Origin: Tamarix chinensis | Lineage: Eukaryota > Streptophyta > Magnoliopsida > Caryophyllales > Tamaricaceae | Assembly (NCBI GenBank): GCA_030549775.1 | Contig: CM060177.1 | Coordinates: 95,662,236-95,726,235 of the forward strand | DNA length: 64,000 nt | Direction of reading: 5' to 3' | In this document: positions 12,270 through 24,799 of the stretch, piece after piece | How positions within the stretch are numbered: position 1 is the stretch's first letter | Layout of the letters: every line of letters begins with the position of its first letter | Translations under genes and position numbers: made by a program | Notes under the pieces: model-generated | The model's input: the letters and a program-made list of their open reading frames with translations, nothing else | What the model was told of the DNA's origin: nothing | Databases searched by the model: none

Positions 12270-13050
12270 AGTCTTGTGTGAAAAAAATTGAAAATCCAAA
12301 AACTCAATTTAGTATTCAAAAAATGGATCCAAAATTTTAAATATTTAATCTGATTTTTTAAAACTAAAGTGGATTTTCGATTCAATCAAATATAAACTTA
12401 ACCGAAGCAAATATTTAATCTGATTTTTTAGTGGATTTATTCAATCCGTAAGAAATATTCGATTTCAAGAATAAACCCGTTATATTTAGGCTTAATTCAA
12501 TTTATAATCTTATTTTTTTTGCTTTCAATAGTTAAGTTTGGATCATTTTTTTATAGTACATAAGTCCAAAAATAATTCACTAAACTAAGGTATAAAATAA
12601 ACATCCACACTCCATAAATACTCAAATAGGCCACAACTCACACGCAAGCATGTGTCCAGACCAGAAATAAAAAACTATAAAGTTGCTAAACCTCTTAACT
12701 TTGGTCGTTCCATAATTCTAAAGCGTCATTGTTCAAAAATCTTGGTCGCCAATTTTTTTGGATATGATTAATCATGTATTAAATTTTTTTGTACACAAGT
12801 TGAACAATTAAATAAGTATTTCTGCAAAATTTTTTTAAATTATAGATTATATATTTAAATTTAATAATCAGATATTTTCTTTAATAATCGGATATATCTG
12901 AAATCCGATTTGATAATTCGGATATCTGGAACATCGATATCCGAAGTATTCGAACACATATTCGGATGTAAGATATCCAATATCCGATCAGATTGGATAT
13001 CCAATAAAAATATTTGTTCGGATACGAATATCCGAAAATGCACACCCCTA
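12270..13050. mobile_element. hAT-like element with GGATATCCGA subterminal words
   Basis: The right end ATGCACACCCCTA (complement TAGGGGTGTGCAT) is a common terminus of plant hAT elements. It is preceded by dense 'ggatatcc/ttcggat' words (12880-13040). The left end, near 'gtgtgaaaaaaattgaaaatcc' at about 12276, is degenerate, and no 8-bp target duplication could be confirmed. No transposase is seen; the short frames here are chance. Confidence 0.45.
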
Positions 13051-13084
13051 GTCATGGCTAAGTTCGGTTAAATGAATAACTCTA

Positions 13085-13650
13085 GATCTTTATCAGGATT
13101 AAACTCCCTTCCCCTTCCCTCCCTTTTTACCCTTCTTCTCCGTTTTTTGTTCTATTTTCCCTTTGCCAACCCTTCCTTTGTGTTGTATTTTTCCCCATTG
13201 GCAGCTTAGTATTTTTTTCCCATCCAATACCCTCATATAATACAACCCTAGTTGTGTTAACCACCAACACAACACACCCTCTAGCTCCTCCAACTCCTAA
13301 AGCAACTCCTTCCACCTTACACCACAACCCAATGTAACCATACCCACCCTATACCACAATCTCACACAACTAACCCTTACCAACATCAACACAATATGCA
13401 ACCCACTTTCTATAACTTTTGACCTTCACACTACCAACACTCCACCAACATGCAAGGCTCACACAACCAACCTCCTCCAATAATAAGCTTTGATGCGAGC
13501 CTTGAACCACCACATGCACCCACCCTCCTTTCCCTAGTTTGGTTTCACTACTTCATTCTCCTTCCTCTTTACCTTACCTTCTTCTCTACTAATCTTGTTT
13601 TTTCCCAACCATTCTTATGTTGTTATCTAGGTGATCCTAATTTTTAAAGG
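13085..13650 (-). mobile_element. Pyrimidine-rich domain of the TGTAACACC family, inverted
   Basis: The plus strand is C- and CA-rich, with blocks such as 'ttgttctattttccctttgcc'. Its complement resembles the G-rich domain of copy C ('aaatagaacaaaataag' near 47.63 kb). Together with copy D at 15.93-18.01 kb it may form one inverted copy split by the gypsy LTR at 14.6-15.5 kb. Short proline/serine/leucine-rich frames here are composition artefacts. Confidence 0.4.
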
Positions 13651-14619
13651 GGTGATTAGGGTTAATAATTGTTAAGACACTAGTGTTTAGTGGTAAAGAT
13701 ACATAAATCTAGATTAGTTTTTGTTATATATGTCTATTTTATGCAATCTTATGTTATCATGATTTCTTGCTAGAGATCATGTTTAGGACTTGAGCTTATA
13801 TTTATGAATTATTAAAATTTCATGAAGAGTATGTAATTTTATGTTGCTATGTGAATATATCATTTTAGGTCATACTAGACTTTTTGGTAAATTCTTAGGC
13901 ATGATGATTGATGAACGAATATTTTTTACATATTTTATACACTTTTACTTTAAGCTTTTGGTTATTTATGTGAATACTATGTGAGGTTATTGATATGTTT
14001 GTTTAATTATTTGCTTAATTTGTAATAATCTCATGTATTTAATTAATTAAGAGCTTAAAGTTAATTTACATATGATTTTGATAGCTTGTTTTATTATAAC
14101 CATAACTTGTTACGTTCGAACTTGGATTTAGATTATTCAAATTTTGGTAAAAAGAAAAACTTTATATCTATAACTTATGTTTATAGTGAATGTTCCTAAA
14201 TCCAATCATATCTAGGTCATAAATTAATTTTAAATTGCAGCAGGAATTTGAAAACGTTGTTTGGAAAGTTTTTATGGGACTTTTAGCTTTCTGATTATTT
14301 TTTATTCGCTTTATTTTCTCAACTTGCACATGACCACAGGTGAATAATTATCTTATGCACAACAATAATATTTTGTAGCACAAGATAAAAGAAAGAAAAT
14401 GATATATGTTTGACTTGTTAACCAAAATTTTATCCAATATTCTGCAACAAAAAAAATGAGAGACCTCCAAGGTGTGTATACATATAGATATATGAAGAGA
14501 AATATGGAGGCAGGATAGAAGCCGAAAAAGATGTAAGGATAGAGGGTTGGAAGGAGCCAAGAAGGAAAATTCAATATCGCTAACCATTTATACAGTACAA
14601 TATTATTTTCTTAGTTCTT

Positions 14620-15444
14620 ACTTTGAGTTTGAAGTGTTGTAATTTTATATTCAAATATTCTCAATTTTAATATTTTATGTATAATTTAGATTATATTTTT
14701 TATTTCATTATTTTTATTTTAATTAATAGAATGATCTATTTATCTTTTACCAAGGATATGGTAAAACTCTATTATTTATACTGATAGATTTATTAATTGA
14801 TTAATTAATATATTACTCTATGTGATTTATGCTATTATTCTATATTGTGCCTAATTAATAGACGTATTATCTTTAATTAACATTTACCAAGTCAAGAAAA
14901 TATGTGATAGCTTATTCTCCATTTTAGGTTAAATAACGTAAATATGAATTGAACGGGTTGTGAGAATAATTACATAATTTATACAACAATAAGAAAGGAT
15001 ACATAATTAATTAAACCTAAAGCATTGTCTTTATTTAAATTCTTTTATAGAGAAAGTGTGACTGATAATTGGCGATATAACTATATAGCTCGAGAGAGAG
15101 TGTTAGTTAAATACTCATGTTGACACATAACTAGTGATTTAAAATATCGGGTAATTAATAAATTGATCATTATAATTGGATAGTGATAGATCTACATTCC
15201 TTTAATAGCTTTTAGTAATTAATTTTACCTTTATTAGATTTTCTTTGATTCCATTTTTTCTTAATTTAATTTGATTTCAAATTCTTAGTTTTGAATTAGT
15301 TACTTCTTTATTTGACTTTTATCTCATTAGCCTAGTTAGAGTGATTAGAGTCTTTGTATCATTATTTAGCTTTTGTGAAAATGATAATTTGGTACTCTTA
15401 GTACCCTGTTTTGAACTTGGTACAAGTATATTTGGTCAATATCA
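14620..15444 (+). mobile_element. Ty3/gypsy (Tat/Athila-like) 5' LTR, decayed
   Basis: It is homologous to 8060-8817. Shared blocks include 'gattagagt-tttg', 'attatttag', 'aatgataatt' and the terminal CAATATCA. A primer-binding site follows at 15451, so this is the 5' LTR end of an element reading rightwards. The internal region after it (to about 15.93 kb) is T-rich and carries no recognisable gag. The left end of the LTR is not resolved; 13651-14619 contains nothing I can name. Confidence 0.55.
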
Positions 15445-15450
15445 AGTTTT

Positions 15451-15468
15451 TAACACCGTTGTCAGGGA
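15451..15468 (+). other. Gypsy primer-binding site, decayed
   Basis: TAACACCGTTGTCAGGGA differs from the canonical Tat/Athila primer site TGGCGCCGTTGCCGGGGA at five positions, all G-to-A or C-to-T. It lies 6 bp after the LTR end. Confidence 0.7.
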
Positions 15469-15929
15469 CTAATTTAATAACCATAGACCCAAAAATTTAA
15501 GCATTTATCTAGAAAATTTATAAATTTTATTTTGATTATTTATTTTATTTTATTTTTTGCTTAAATTATTGACCTTGGTTTTAGTGGTTTTTTAACATAG
15601 TGTAGGTGCACTTCGTCGAGGAACTGAAAGCTTATAATCATGACTTCTCTTTATGGTTTTGTAGATGCTTTAAATCAGCAATATAATAGCTTGAGGATTA
15701 TTACACATGCATATCTATATATTTAGATGTTACTTATGTGGAGGATCACAAGCTAGTATAGGTTGTCAAGTAGATAATATATTTTGTTAGTTATATAAAC
15801 AAACTAACTATGTGGAAAATTCTTAAGCACGATAATATATGTTTTGGCTACTATTATCAAGCATGTTCTTAAGTGATAATTCTTGATTTTAAGTATTTTT
15901 GAGGAGTTACATATTGAGAATTGATTTTG

Positions 15930-18011
15930 GTGATTCTGGGCTTATGTATGCCTCAACTATAGGGATTTTTTAGGCATTTTGGGTTGATTTATTTTAAAGT
16001 AATTACCTACTCGGGTGCATAATACTATGTGGAATATTATGTGAAAAAATGATAGATTTTGGAGCAAGTTAATTTTTGAAAGATTTTGGGTATAATAGGA
16101 CAAAAGGGTGTTTTGGTTATTTTGGTGAAATTTGGAGAAATTTAAGTATATCATTACAAAAGAAATTGGGGCTTTTGCTTAAATTTTGATACATAATGTG
16201 GTTAGGTTTTGTGTTGTTTGGGCTAAGTTATAATTATAAGAAGTTTTGAGGTGTTTAAAAAATATTATGGGAAAATGGTCATTTTGGGGTTAATTCTAGG
16301 AATTTGAGGTTATGCAAGTATTTTTGGATTGAAAAGTTATAAGTGTGGCATGTGATTGATTTGGGTTAATATATTTAACACAAATATCAACATTATGTGA
16401 AAATGGCTTAAAATAAGCAGAGTAATCCCAGGGATACGATCGATATTTTCTTTCTAAAACATTATATACTAATCCTAATTTTTGGATATGTTGCTGAATA
16501 TGATATTTTGGAATGTGGTGTTAAAATTGGTTTTTCAGAAAGCGTTATGGGTGAAATTATGCATTGTTTGAGGATTAGGGTTTTAGTAAGGGTTTTTTAG
16601 TCTTTTTCCTTGTGTAATGCCTCTTTTATGATTGTTGTCTTTCCTTATGCCTTATCATTGATTAATGTAATCATAACATGATTTATATGATTCCCCGTGT
16701 TACATTTCTAAGTGTTTTAAATAATAACAAGTGTTGGTATGAATTCAAAAATAATCAGTATTTCATATAATAAATGATAACATTATTTCCTTGTGATAAG
16801 ATAATCGTCATATAAGTGGAAGTGCTATGATTTTGGGTAAGGCAAGTGATGCATTGATATCTAGTAAGTTTTGATTAATGATATAATAAGAAATTAATAA
16901 TTAAATTGCAATATTACAAGAATTATAACCATTATACTAGTTTGTTCCATCACATGATAATAGTGATAGGTGTGTTATACCCTGAATGTTGTTATATGAT
17001 GTGATATGTTCCACCAAATAAAAATAATAGTCAAGTATGTTATGTCATGAGAGTTGTACTAGTCCATTCCATTAGACTGTAATAGTAGTAAGGAGTGTTA
17101 TACCTTGGGAATTATTTTATGTTGTAGTTAATTCCACTAAATGATAATAGTAGTTAAATATGTTATGTCTTGGGAGTTATACCAATCCATTCCACTAGTC
17201 AATAATAGTAGCCATGAGTCTTATGCCTTGGTAGCTTTCTTATGACATGATTTCTTCCACCAGATGATAATAGTGGTTAGGTGTGTTATGCCTTAAGAAT
17301 TATTATATGTCATAGTCCATCCCACTGGGTGATATTAGTAGCTAAGAGTGTTATATCATAGAAATTATTTTATGCTAGGATACTGTTACACCAGTTTTGA
17401 ATAGTGGGGGGGTCATTGATCTCAATATTTATAAGGAATTGGAATATTATGATCACCTAATGTTGAGTCCTAACCTGTTTCATCTTGAATTATCTCATAT
17501 CTTGAACGTATATGCTTGTATAGTATCCACCTTATTATATGACCCTTATATACTATGCATGCATTACTCTATTGATGTGTATTATTACCTTACTCAATAC
17601 GTAAGTATTGACCATTCTTTTTTATAAATGTTTCTCATTCCCACAAGCAGATTCCACCTTATTTTGAAGGTAATTAATGAATTAATACTTTGATGTGAAT
17701 ACCTATGGTGTTTGTTTATTCAAAGTGGTATTAGCATTTGGTGCTATATATATATATCATGTACTTTCAATCCTCTATTTTCTAAATCTTTATTCTCTTC
17801 TTTCTTTTTCATAACCTTGTATCACCTTGAGATCAAGTGATCTCCACACTTAATCTATGGGTATGATTTTACCTTTTTGTCTTATACCCATCATAGATTA
17901 GATATAAGTATACCTTCTCTATGTTGGATGCAACATAACACCATTATTTTAATATTACTGCTTATGTAAAATAACTAAATATTTTTAGTAGTAAAATTTT
18001 AAGGTGTTACA
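15930..18011 (-). mobile_element. TGTAACACC long-LTR family, inverted copy D
   Basis: The right edge reads 'ttagtagtaaaattttaaggtgttaca'-like sequence, the complement of the start of copy C (TGTAACACCTC, then a TTTACTACTAAAAA block). Going left there is a minisatellite at 16921-17390 in the place where A, B and C have theirs, and a 'gggtgttttggttattttgg' block that corresponds to 'ccaaaataccctta' in A near 24.28 kb. The distal end is missing or displaced. Confidence 0.6.
16921..17390. repeat. Minisatellite in copy D, unit about 58-65 bp
   Basis: About seven units share 'attccact-gatgataatagtagtta' followed by 'gtgttatgccttgggaattattttatg'. Unit length varies, for example 65 and then 58 bp. 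It occupies the position of the 30-bp arrays of A and B. Confidence 0.7.
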
Positions 18012-18409
18012 TTAATGGCATTATATGAGCTTTTGAGACAAAAGTGATCGAAGCTACAATTGTAATTCAGAATATTTGTAATCACCATCAAGGTACATGT
18101 TCAATGTTCAGAGTCAAATTCCATATGTATGCATCTCTCATATGCTCGTGTTCTTTGCAAGACCCATAGGAGAAGTGCTTTCCATATGAAAACATTGCCC
18201 AATTAGTACCATTAAAGCACAATTTTTGAAGATTTACATCTTTTGTGATGGTATTAAGTAAAAAATATGTTAGAAATTTTTTTTATGAGTGCTCCTTTTT
18301 ACTTGAAATGGAGGATAAAATCTTATATGATAGCAAATTACTCACTCCATACAAATATAGCAGAGGTTAACTCCACCAATCCAGTCAAATATCAAGCTAT
18401 TATTAACAT
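18012..18409. other. No recognised feature
   Basis: Both strands were read. There is one short frame and no family match. It may be the distal part of the LINE relic to the right, but nothing confirms this. Confidence 0.3.
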
Positions 18410-18412
18410 ATA

Positions 18413-18650
18413 TAGGTTATTTGGAATGGGAGTAATAGGGGCAGAAAAAAAAATTTCTCCTATTTTATGTCTTTTATATTAAGTATTTAAAAATAAATTT
18501 TTTTTAATGAAATACTCATTATATATCAAATTAAGATCTAAAATATGTATTCTTATGAAAAATAATATTTAATTTCAAATAGATTATGTAAGTTGTATAT
18601 AATACAGAGGTAATTTTTACACTCCTATTACTCACATACCAAATGAGCAC
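18413..18650. mobile_element. PIF/Harbinger Tourist-like MITE (copy 2)
   Basis: The left end TAGGTTATTTGGAATGGGAG and the right end, whose complement is GTGCTCATTTGGTATGTGAG, are inverted repeats that continue into 'taatagggg'. They match the ends of the MITE at 26.52 kb. Flanks ATA (18410-18412) and TTA (18651-18653) fit a TTA target duplication with one change. Non-coding. Confidence 0.65.
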
Positions 18651-18653
18651 TTA

Positions 18654-19125
18654 GAGGAGGATTATCATGGAATTCAACACTAAAGCACTATTGGTGTCCC
18701 CAACCGGCCATTTTGTTAGCTACATATTTTGTCTCCATGGAGCTATGGGCAATATGGTAAGAGTTGAAGTTATCGATTAGTTATCTGCAAGCTCTTATAA
18801 GAGACATGTATATGCTTGGAGGTTGATAACCATCTTGAAAGAAATGAACAACCATTGCAAAGTCATGGTTGATCCATATCTAGTTATAACCTCATTTTAG
18901 TGCCTCTGAAAGACCATACAATATTCTCAATAATTCAACCATTAAGATGGTGCCATAGCCTAAGTTATCTAAGAATATAAAACTCTATTTTCTAGTGTTA
19001 TCATGAGCCAATCCCTTAGCAACAATCATGTTGGGGTTTGAACAAGTGCTACCATCCACATTAATATTAAGAACATCCCACTCATGTGGATGCCAAGCAA
19101 TTGCTTACCAATTTTTTTAGCTTTT
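18654..19125 (-). pseudogene. LINE-type RNase H-like domain relic
   Basis: Reading the minus strand from about 19110, one finds a decayed RNase H-like domain of the kind found at the C-terminus of plant LINE polyproteins and related host genes. It starts NINVDGSTC (catalytic-type Asp codon complementary to 19054-19056). It continues through a LGYGTILMVELL-like block, where the family has a 'tsLmAEL' motif, then GYNQIWIN, and ends near a 'VANKMAGWG' stretch. Stops interrupt it. The joint with the gypsy integrase relic near 19260 is unresolved, and 19126-19264 is unassigned. It cannot be functional. Confidence 0.5.
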
Positions 19126-19264
19126 GGGATGTTGGAGTTGTTGTAGAATGTTCTATGCCTAAAACTCCTCATGGGTTAACTTTCTAAGCCATGTTTCCAT
19201 CCTATTTAGGCAATATTCTTGGCCATCATTAATGATTTCTCTAGGCATACCCCATACTTACATA

Positions 19265-22200
19265 GAAAAGGTTCGACTCCTATTGTAAAAGCATGATCCT
19301 CCATCACTAATGATCACTCTAGGTATACCAAGCCTGAAAAAGATGTAGGATTGGAGGAAACCTACAATTACATGAGAATCATTAGTATGAGTGGAAATTT
19401 CTTCCACCTATTTTGACGCATAATCTATGGCAAGAATAATATAGAGATAGCCCTTATAAAATGGAAATTGACCCATAAAATCAATTTGCCACAAATAATA
19501 ATTTTCTACAGTTATAATAGAGGTTAAGGGCATTTGATATTTACAACCAATACTACATGATCTTTGGTACCTTTCACATCTCATGTAATAAGTATTAACA
19601 TCTTTAAATAGTGTAAGCCAATAAAAACCAGCTTCAAGAGCCTTGAAGGTGATATTTTTGGAACCAAAGTGTCCTCCACAATATAAAGCATGACAGTGTG
19701 ATAAAATATGTTTAAATTTAGAATCAGTCATACATCTCCTCACTAGACCATCAATCCCATATTTTCTCAAATAGAGGCCATCCCAAACATATTGGTATGC
19801 CTCCTTTCTAATCTTAGTTCTCATAAATCGTGACATCTCAATAGGTAGCACATGAGTAACAAGATAATTCACAATATGAGAGAACCATGGTGTCCTTATC
19901 TATATCCCAAAGAGTAGCTCATTGGGAAAGTTCTCAATCAATGGTATAGGTTCACCATCTAGGGTAATGAGCCTTAAGTGATTAGCTAAAACATTCCTGC
20001 TCCCTTCTTGTCCTTAATATCCACATCAAACTCTTGTAGAAACATAACCCATATTATCAACCAAGGGTTTGCATCCTTGTTAGATAATAATTACTTCAAT
20101 GCTGCATGGTCAGTAAAAATGATAACATTAGTTTGAAGTAAATATGATCTAAATTTTTCAATGAAAAATACCACCACTAATAGTTCTTTCTCAGTAGTGG
20201 AGTAATTCAACTAAGCATTATTAAGAGTTCTTGAATAATAGTAGATGAAATATGTTTCTTATCCTTTATTTTTTCCCATTTTCATTTTCCCATGACAATA
20301 CCAATTGCATAATCAGAGGCACCACACATGATCTCAAATGGTAGGGACCAATTTAGAGGTACCATCACTAGGGTCATCCTTAGGAGCTTTTTGTGTTCAT
20401 CGAATTATTTTTGAAACTCCCTACTCCAATTGAAAGATTAGTCCTTCTACAAAAGGCATGTCAAGGGTCATAAAATGCTAGAGAAATCCATTATGAACCA
20501 TTGATATAATCCTACATGTCTAAGAAAGGAACACACCTCTCTCACACAAGTAGGAGAGGGTAAGTAGCACATAATATCTATCTTATCTTTATCAACCTCT
20601 CCCCTAGATGAAATATTATGACTTAGTACAATTTATTCCCTTTCTCAGATAGTCCTAAACTTTTCAAAACAATGGTTGCTAATGGATCATCCTAATCATC
20701 ATCAAAGTATTTATGTGACAAAAGGTTAATGGTGGCAATAATATAACAAGAATGATTATCTATAGGGTATCTCATGGCCTCAAAGATAGTGAAGCTTAAG
20801 ACTTCACCATCAAAATTCATGGTGAGAGATTCATATGAATTTTTATCTTCATGTGAGGGGTTTTCATGAAGGGTCTTATTAATATCAATGGAATTGGACT
20901 TGATCTACTTTCATACATATCCAAAACATAGAAGTATGCAGGAAATATAAGTGTACCAACCTACATAAGAGCATATTCTACAAGCCCCTTAGGGAATTCA
21001 TTAGAAAGATCACCAAGTTGAATGATACCCTTATATTTCTTAAGCACTTCTAAACCTAAAGATGCATAAATAGAATGTGGCACAACAATAATAGATGCAC
21101 CTAGGTCTAACAAGGCATTTTCAAACCTATTGATACCAATTACACATGTAACAGTGAAGCTTCCAAGATCTGTACACTTTAGGAGTAGCTTCCTATGTAT
21201 GAGAAAATATAATTTCTCACTCATCCCTATCACTTCTTTCTCCCATAGTCTCTTCCCCATGGTTCAAAACTCCTTTAAGAATTTTTCATATTTGGTAACT
21301 TGCTTAATAGCTTATAGGTGTGGGATATTGATATATACCTTATTAATGTATCCAATAAACCTTGATCACTCTTATCCTTCTTTGATTTGGATAGCCTACC
21401 AGGAAAAGGGACAGTAGAAATAGGGTTAGTAATAGCAAAATTTGGAATGATAATGGATTTACCATTTAAAGGACTCTCATATTTATGTTGAATAGCAGGC
21501 CGGTCAACCTATTGTATTTTTTACTCTTATGCTCTTACTTTTGCATAAGCTTCCCTTCTTTTGTTGCAGAATCTTCTTCCAACTACTCTAAATCCTTTAT
21601 AGACTTGTTTGGAGCACTCTCACATATTTGGCCACTCTTTGTTAACATTACATTAGCAGACTCAAAGCTTTCCTTTGGATTGGTTATGGTATTACTAGGA
21701 AGTTTCCCTAGATCATGTATTAGTTCAACTTAGTGAGCACTTCTACCATTTAATAGTCTTTTTTCCATGTTCAATTAGCTTTGCATTAGCTGATTCTGTC
21801 TATTTTTTAAAAAAAAATCAAACATGTTATCATATTCCTCGGCATTTGGAGCTTCAAGTTGAGAGGATCCTCCTTGCAGTTTTTTGATAAAAACTGAGTG
21901 CCACTTGGTTGAAACCTGGAGGATTGAGAACATTAACATTATCTTTCCCACGAAATTTAGGATGGTTGTGCATATCTTGGCGGTAAGTACATCAAAACAT
22001 GATGGCATTTGCTTGCTCATGATCCTCTCCTCTAATCATTTATGGGAACTTATCAATAGGATGTTCTATCGCTAAACATACTCCACATAATGGAACTGCT
22101 CTGATAGCTATGGAAATAAATGAAATAGGAGTAGTGAGTTGGTTAAGTTTATCATCAAATGATCTTACACTTACCTCATTTACTCTAGCATAGGTAGAGA

Positions 22201-22645
22201 TGCCATCATATTGATGCATAGTAGAGGCTCATTTTTTCAAAAAAGATTGAGTTGAAGTGGTATCTTTATCCAAGAAAGAGCCACCCCCAGTTGTATCTAA
22301 CATGTTCCTGTCAAGTGGAGTGAGACTCTCATAAATGAATTGTAGCAAGTTCGCTTCCTTCATACCATGTTGTGGGCACTATAATAGCAATGTCTTATAT
22401 CTATTGTATTAAGTATGGAATGTCTCTTTAGGTTCATGATGGATCTCTATGATCCTTTTTCTCAACACCTTGGTACATGAAGTAAGAAAATACTTATCTA
22501 AGAACTCACTAGCCAAAGTATCCCAAGAGTAGATATGTTCTATAGGTAACTTATAAAGCCAATCCTTAACACTATCTACCTAGAAAAATGAAAACGCCTT
22601 AAGCTTCAAGATTTAAAGACCTTCAACCTTAGGACTCATGGAAAT
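19265..22645 (-). pseudogene. Ty3/gypsy (Tat/Athila lineage) gag-pol relic lacking the RT core
   Basis: Read from right to left on the minus strand. Gag (22.6-21.8 kb) shows SVKDWLYKLPIEHIYSWDTL and later a GGGSFLDKD block. Protease (21.26-20.96 kb) shows LLDLGASI, with Asp opposite 21105-21107. The C-terminal part of RT (20.66-20.38 kb) shows IVLSHNISSRGEVDKDKID. RNase H (20.35-19.98 kb) has FEIMCGASDYA, where the family has CDASDYA, so the first catalytic Asp is Gly. The longest open piece (19872-19408) is the integrase zinc-binding and N-terminal catalytic region, with WQIDFMGQF retained; its CxxC is broken (CERYQR in place of CDRCQR). A second integrase Asp survives in ISDGGSCF. The RT core with YLDD is missing at a joint near 20.64 kb. 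Many stops and shifts. No LTRs flank it. Confidence 0.8.
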
Positions 22646-23456
22646 AATTTATAACACCCTAATTTTTAGGACTTGAAATTTTTTGTTTTAAAAAGTTAAT
22701 CGCAGAAGCTAAAATAATAATAAAAAAACAAAAGGAGTTACCACCACACATGGTACAACTCTAATTTTCCTCTACTATTCTCATACTAAGAGTTAACACT
22801 AAAATAATTACTCCACTCAAATTAATCACATGAGTACAAGAAACTGAATAGAGGAAAAACATATAAGTATCATGATAAATAAAAGCAATGCCAGTGATTA
22901 CAAAACTCGAAAGAGATAAAGAACAAAAGGAAACAAGCATCCACGTACATCCAAAATCAAATATACCAAAAAGACACCTGATAGTCCTAGGTTCTCAATC
23001 CAAACTACGAGCTTTCATCTGAACTCAGAAGCTTAACAACAAAATCCACTTCCCATTAAATAGGTATAGGCCCATGAAAGGAACATTTCAATACAACGGT
23101 ACTAAACAACCCTTTATACAGAACAAATATAAATAAATATCATGGAACACATATATGTTATCACAATAATACATGGTGTAAAACATCAAAATGTACATGC
23201 ATCAATTGAAACATGATAATCATTCATATAACCAAATACCACCAAAGAAATATACTATTCATACTCTTTCATCTAGAATAAACTATATCTTACCAATTGA
23301 ACATCTATCAGATGGTCTTTAAAGTTTAATTAGAAACAACATCAAGCCAAAACCAGGATAATAACAATGTAATACATATCTCATTATCAATACAAACAAA
23401 TCTCATAACATAGGTAGGCTTACAAACACATATTAATAACAATCCATATCATCACA

Positions 23457-23696
23457 AATAAGCACGAAGGCTACTACTAAAATACAGGTAAGTATAAAGA
23501 ATGTTACCAAACCACAAGTAGGTACAAATGCTACTATCAAAACACAAGTAGTCACAAAGGCTACTATAAAACTATAAGTAGGCTCAAAAGATATTATTAA
23601 ACTACAGGTAAACACAAAGGCTACTAGAAAACCATAGAAAGGCACAAAAGCTATGACCACACCATAGGTAGACACAAAGGCTACTACCGACCAATC
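23457..23696. repeat. Minisatellite in copy A, eight 30-bp units
   Basis: The unit is close to 'aggtaggcacaaaggctact' plus 'actaaaccac'. Because 30 is a multiple of 3, the minus strand reads as an open frame of 10-residue repeats (VAFVPTCG-like). The same array in copy C has a 31-bp unit, so the frame is not conserved and is not a gene. Confidence 0.9.
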
Positions 23697-24799
23697 TAAT
23701 AATCCATCAATCATATTAATTTTTATTTAATTAAGGGAAGATCAAGCAACACGTAGACACAAAGGTAGTCTAGTCATATTGACGCACAAGGCAACATAGT
23801 ATCCTACTGACTATCAATCTAAGGATGCAAAGGCACCCTAGTTGTATTGATGCATGAAGGTAACACAGTACCCTACTGATAAGGACACCTAATCTATAAG
23901 TATGCAAACCCCCTATTAGTCCACATAGCTAAATATAAAGTAAGATATAGGGCTTAGCTAGGGTATTAAGGCACACCAGCAAACATAAGAACCAACCATG
24001 GGTAAAACCACGTCTTTAAGGTTGTGACCCCTCAAAACCCACCATTTCCAATCTCGAGGTCTTTTACTTTAGGTATAAGTATTTTATTAAGGTGACCATA
24101 AAATTGTACATAAATCATATAAATCCAATTTTCAGACTTATTTTTTACTCATTTCTAATTATACGGAGAAAACTATAAACAAGATCGTTAACAAGGTTAA
24201 TCATAACAATATACTAAGACCATCTAGGATCAATTATTCATATTTGGCCACATTAGGCTAAAAATGACCAAAATACCCTTAAGATCAGAATTATCACATT
24301 AACATCCTCTTTAATCACTAAATCCATTTTATTTATGGATTTTTCATGAAAATTCTAAAACATAATAATTAAATTATTTATCATGAAAATTAAATTATTA
24401 GGTAAGTAAAATGACCATTTTTTCCTTATTTAAGATTCGGCAAGTAAAACCCTAGCATGCATATCCAATATATCCATGACCATATGATCTCATTCTCAAT
24501 TATTCACATTATACATGCTTGTTAGGATAAAAGCACTAATGTACTATCATGCAATATCTATTATTTTATTAGAATATAAAATTTACTTATTTTTTCAACA
24601 AAAATGTAAATTAGTAGTATTCTAATAAAAATTAAAAGGCCCTGCAAATAAAAAATTTACACCTAAAAATAATACCACAATTGCTAAATTAATATTTAAC
24701 AAATGGAATAATAATTATAATTATAAAATATTATGTTCTAAGATTAATAAATACCCTTACATTTAAAAATAGGTAACCACATTTTTTTAACCAAAACTC

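Noticed and set aside
13099..13647. Short frames in a C-rich stretch that look like Gly/Lys-rich or Pro-rich small proteins.
   Set aside because: Low-complexity part of an inverted long LTR copy; no conservation between copies.
23433..23714. Minus-strand frame of 93 codons made of ten-residue hydrophobic repeats, looking like a membrane protein (also 27599-27811).
   Set aside because: It is a translation of a 30-bp minisatellite. The homologous array in copy C has a 31-bp unit, so no frame is preserved.
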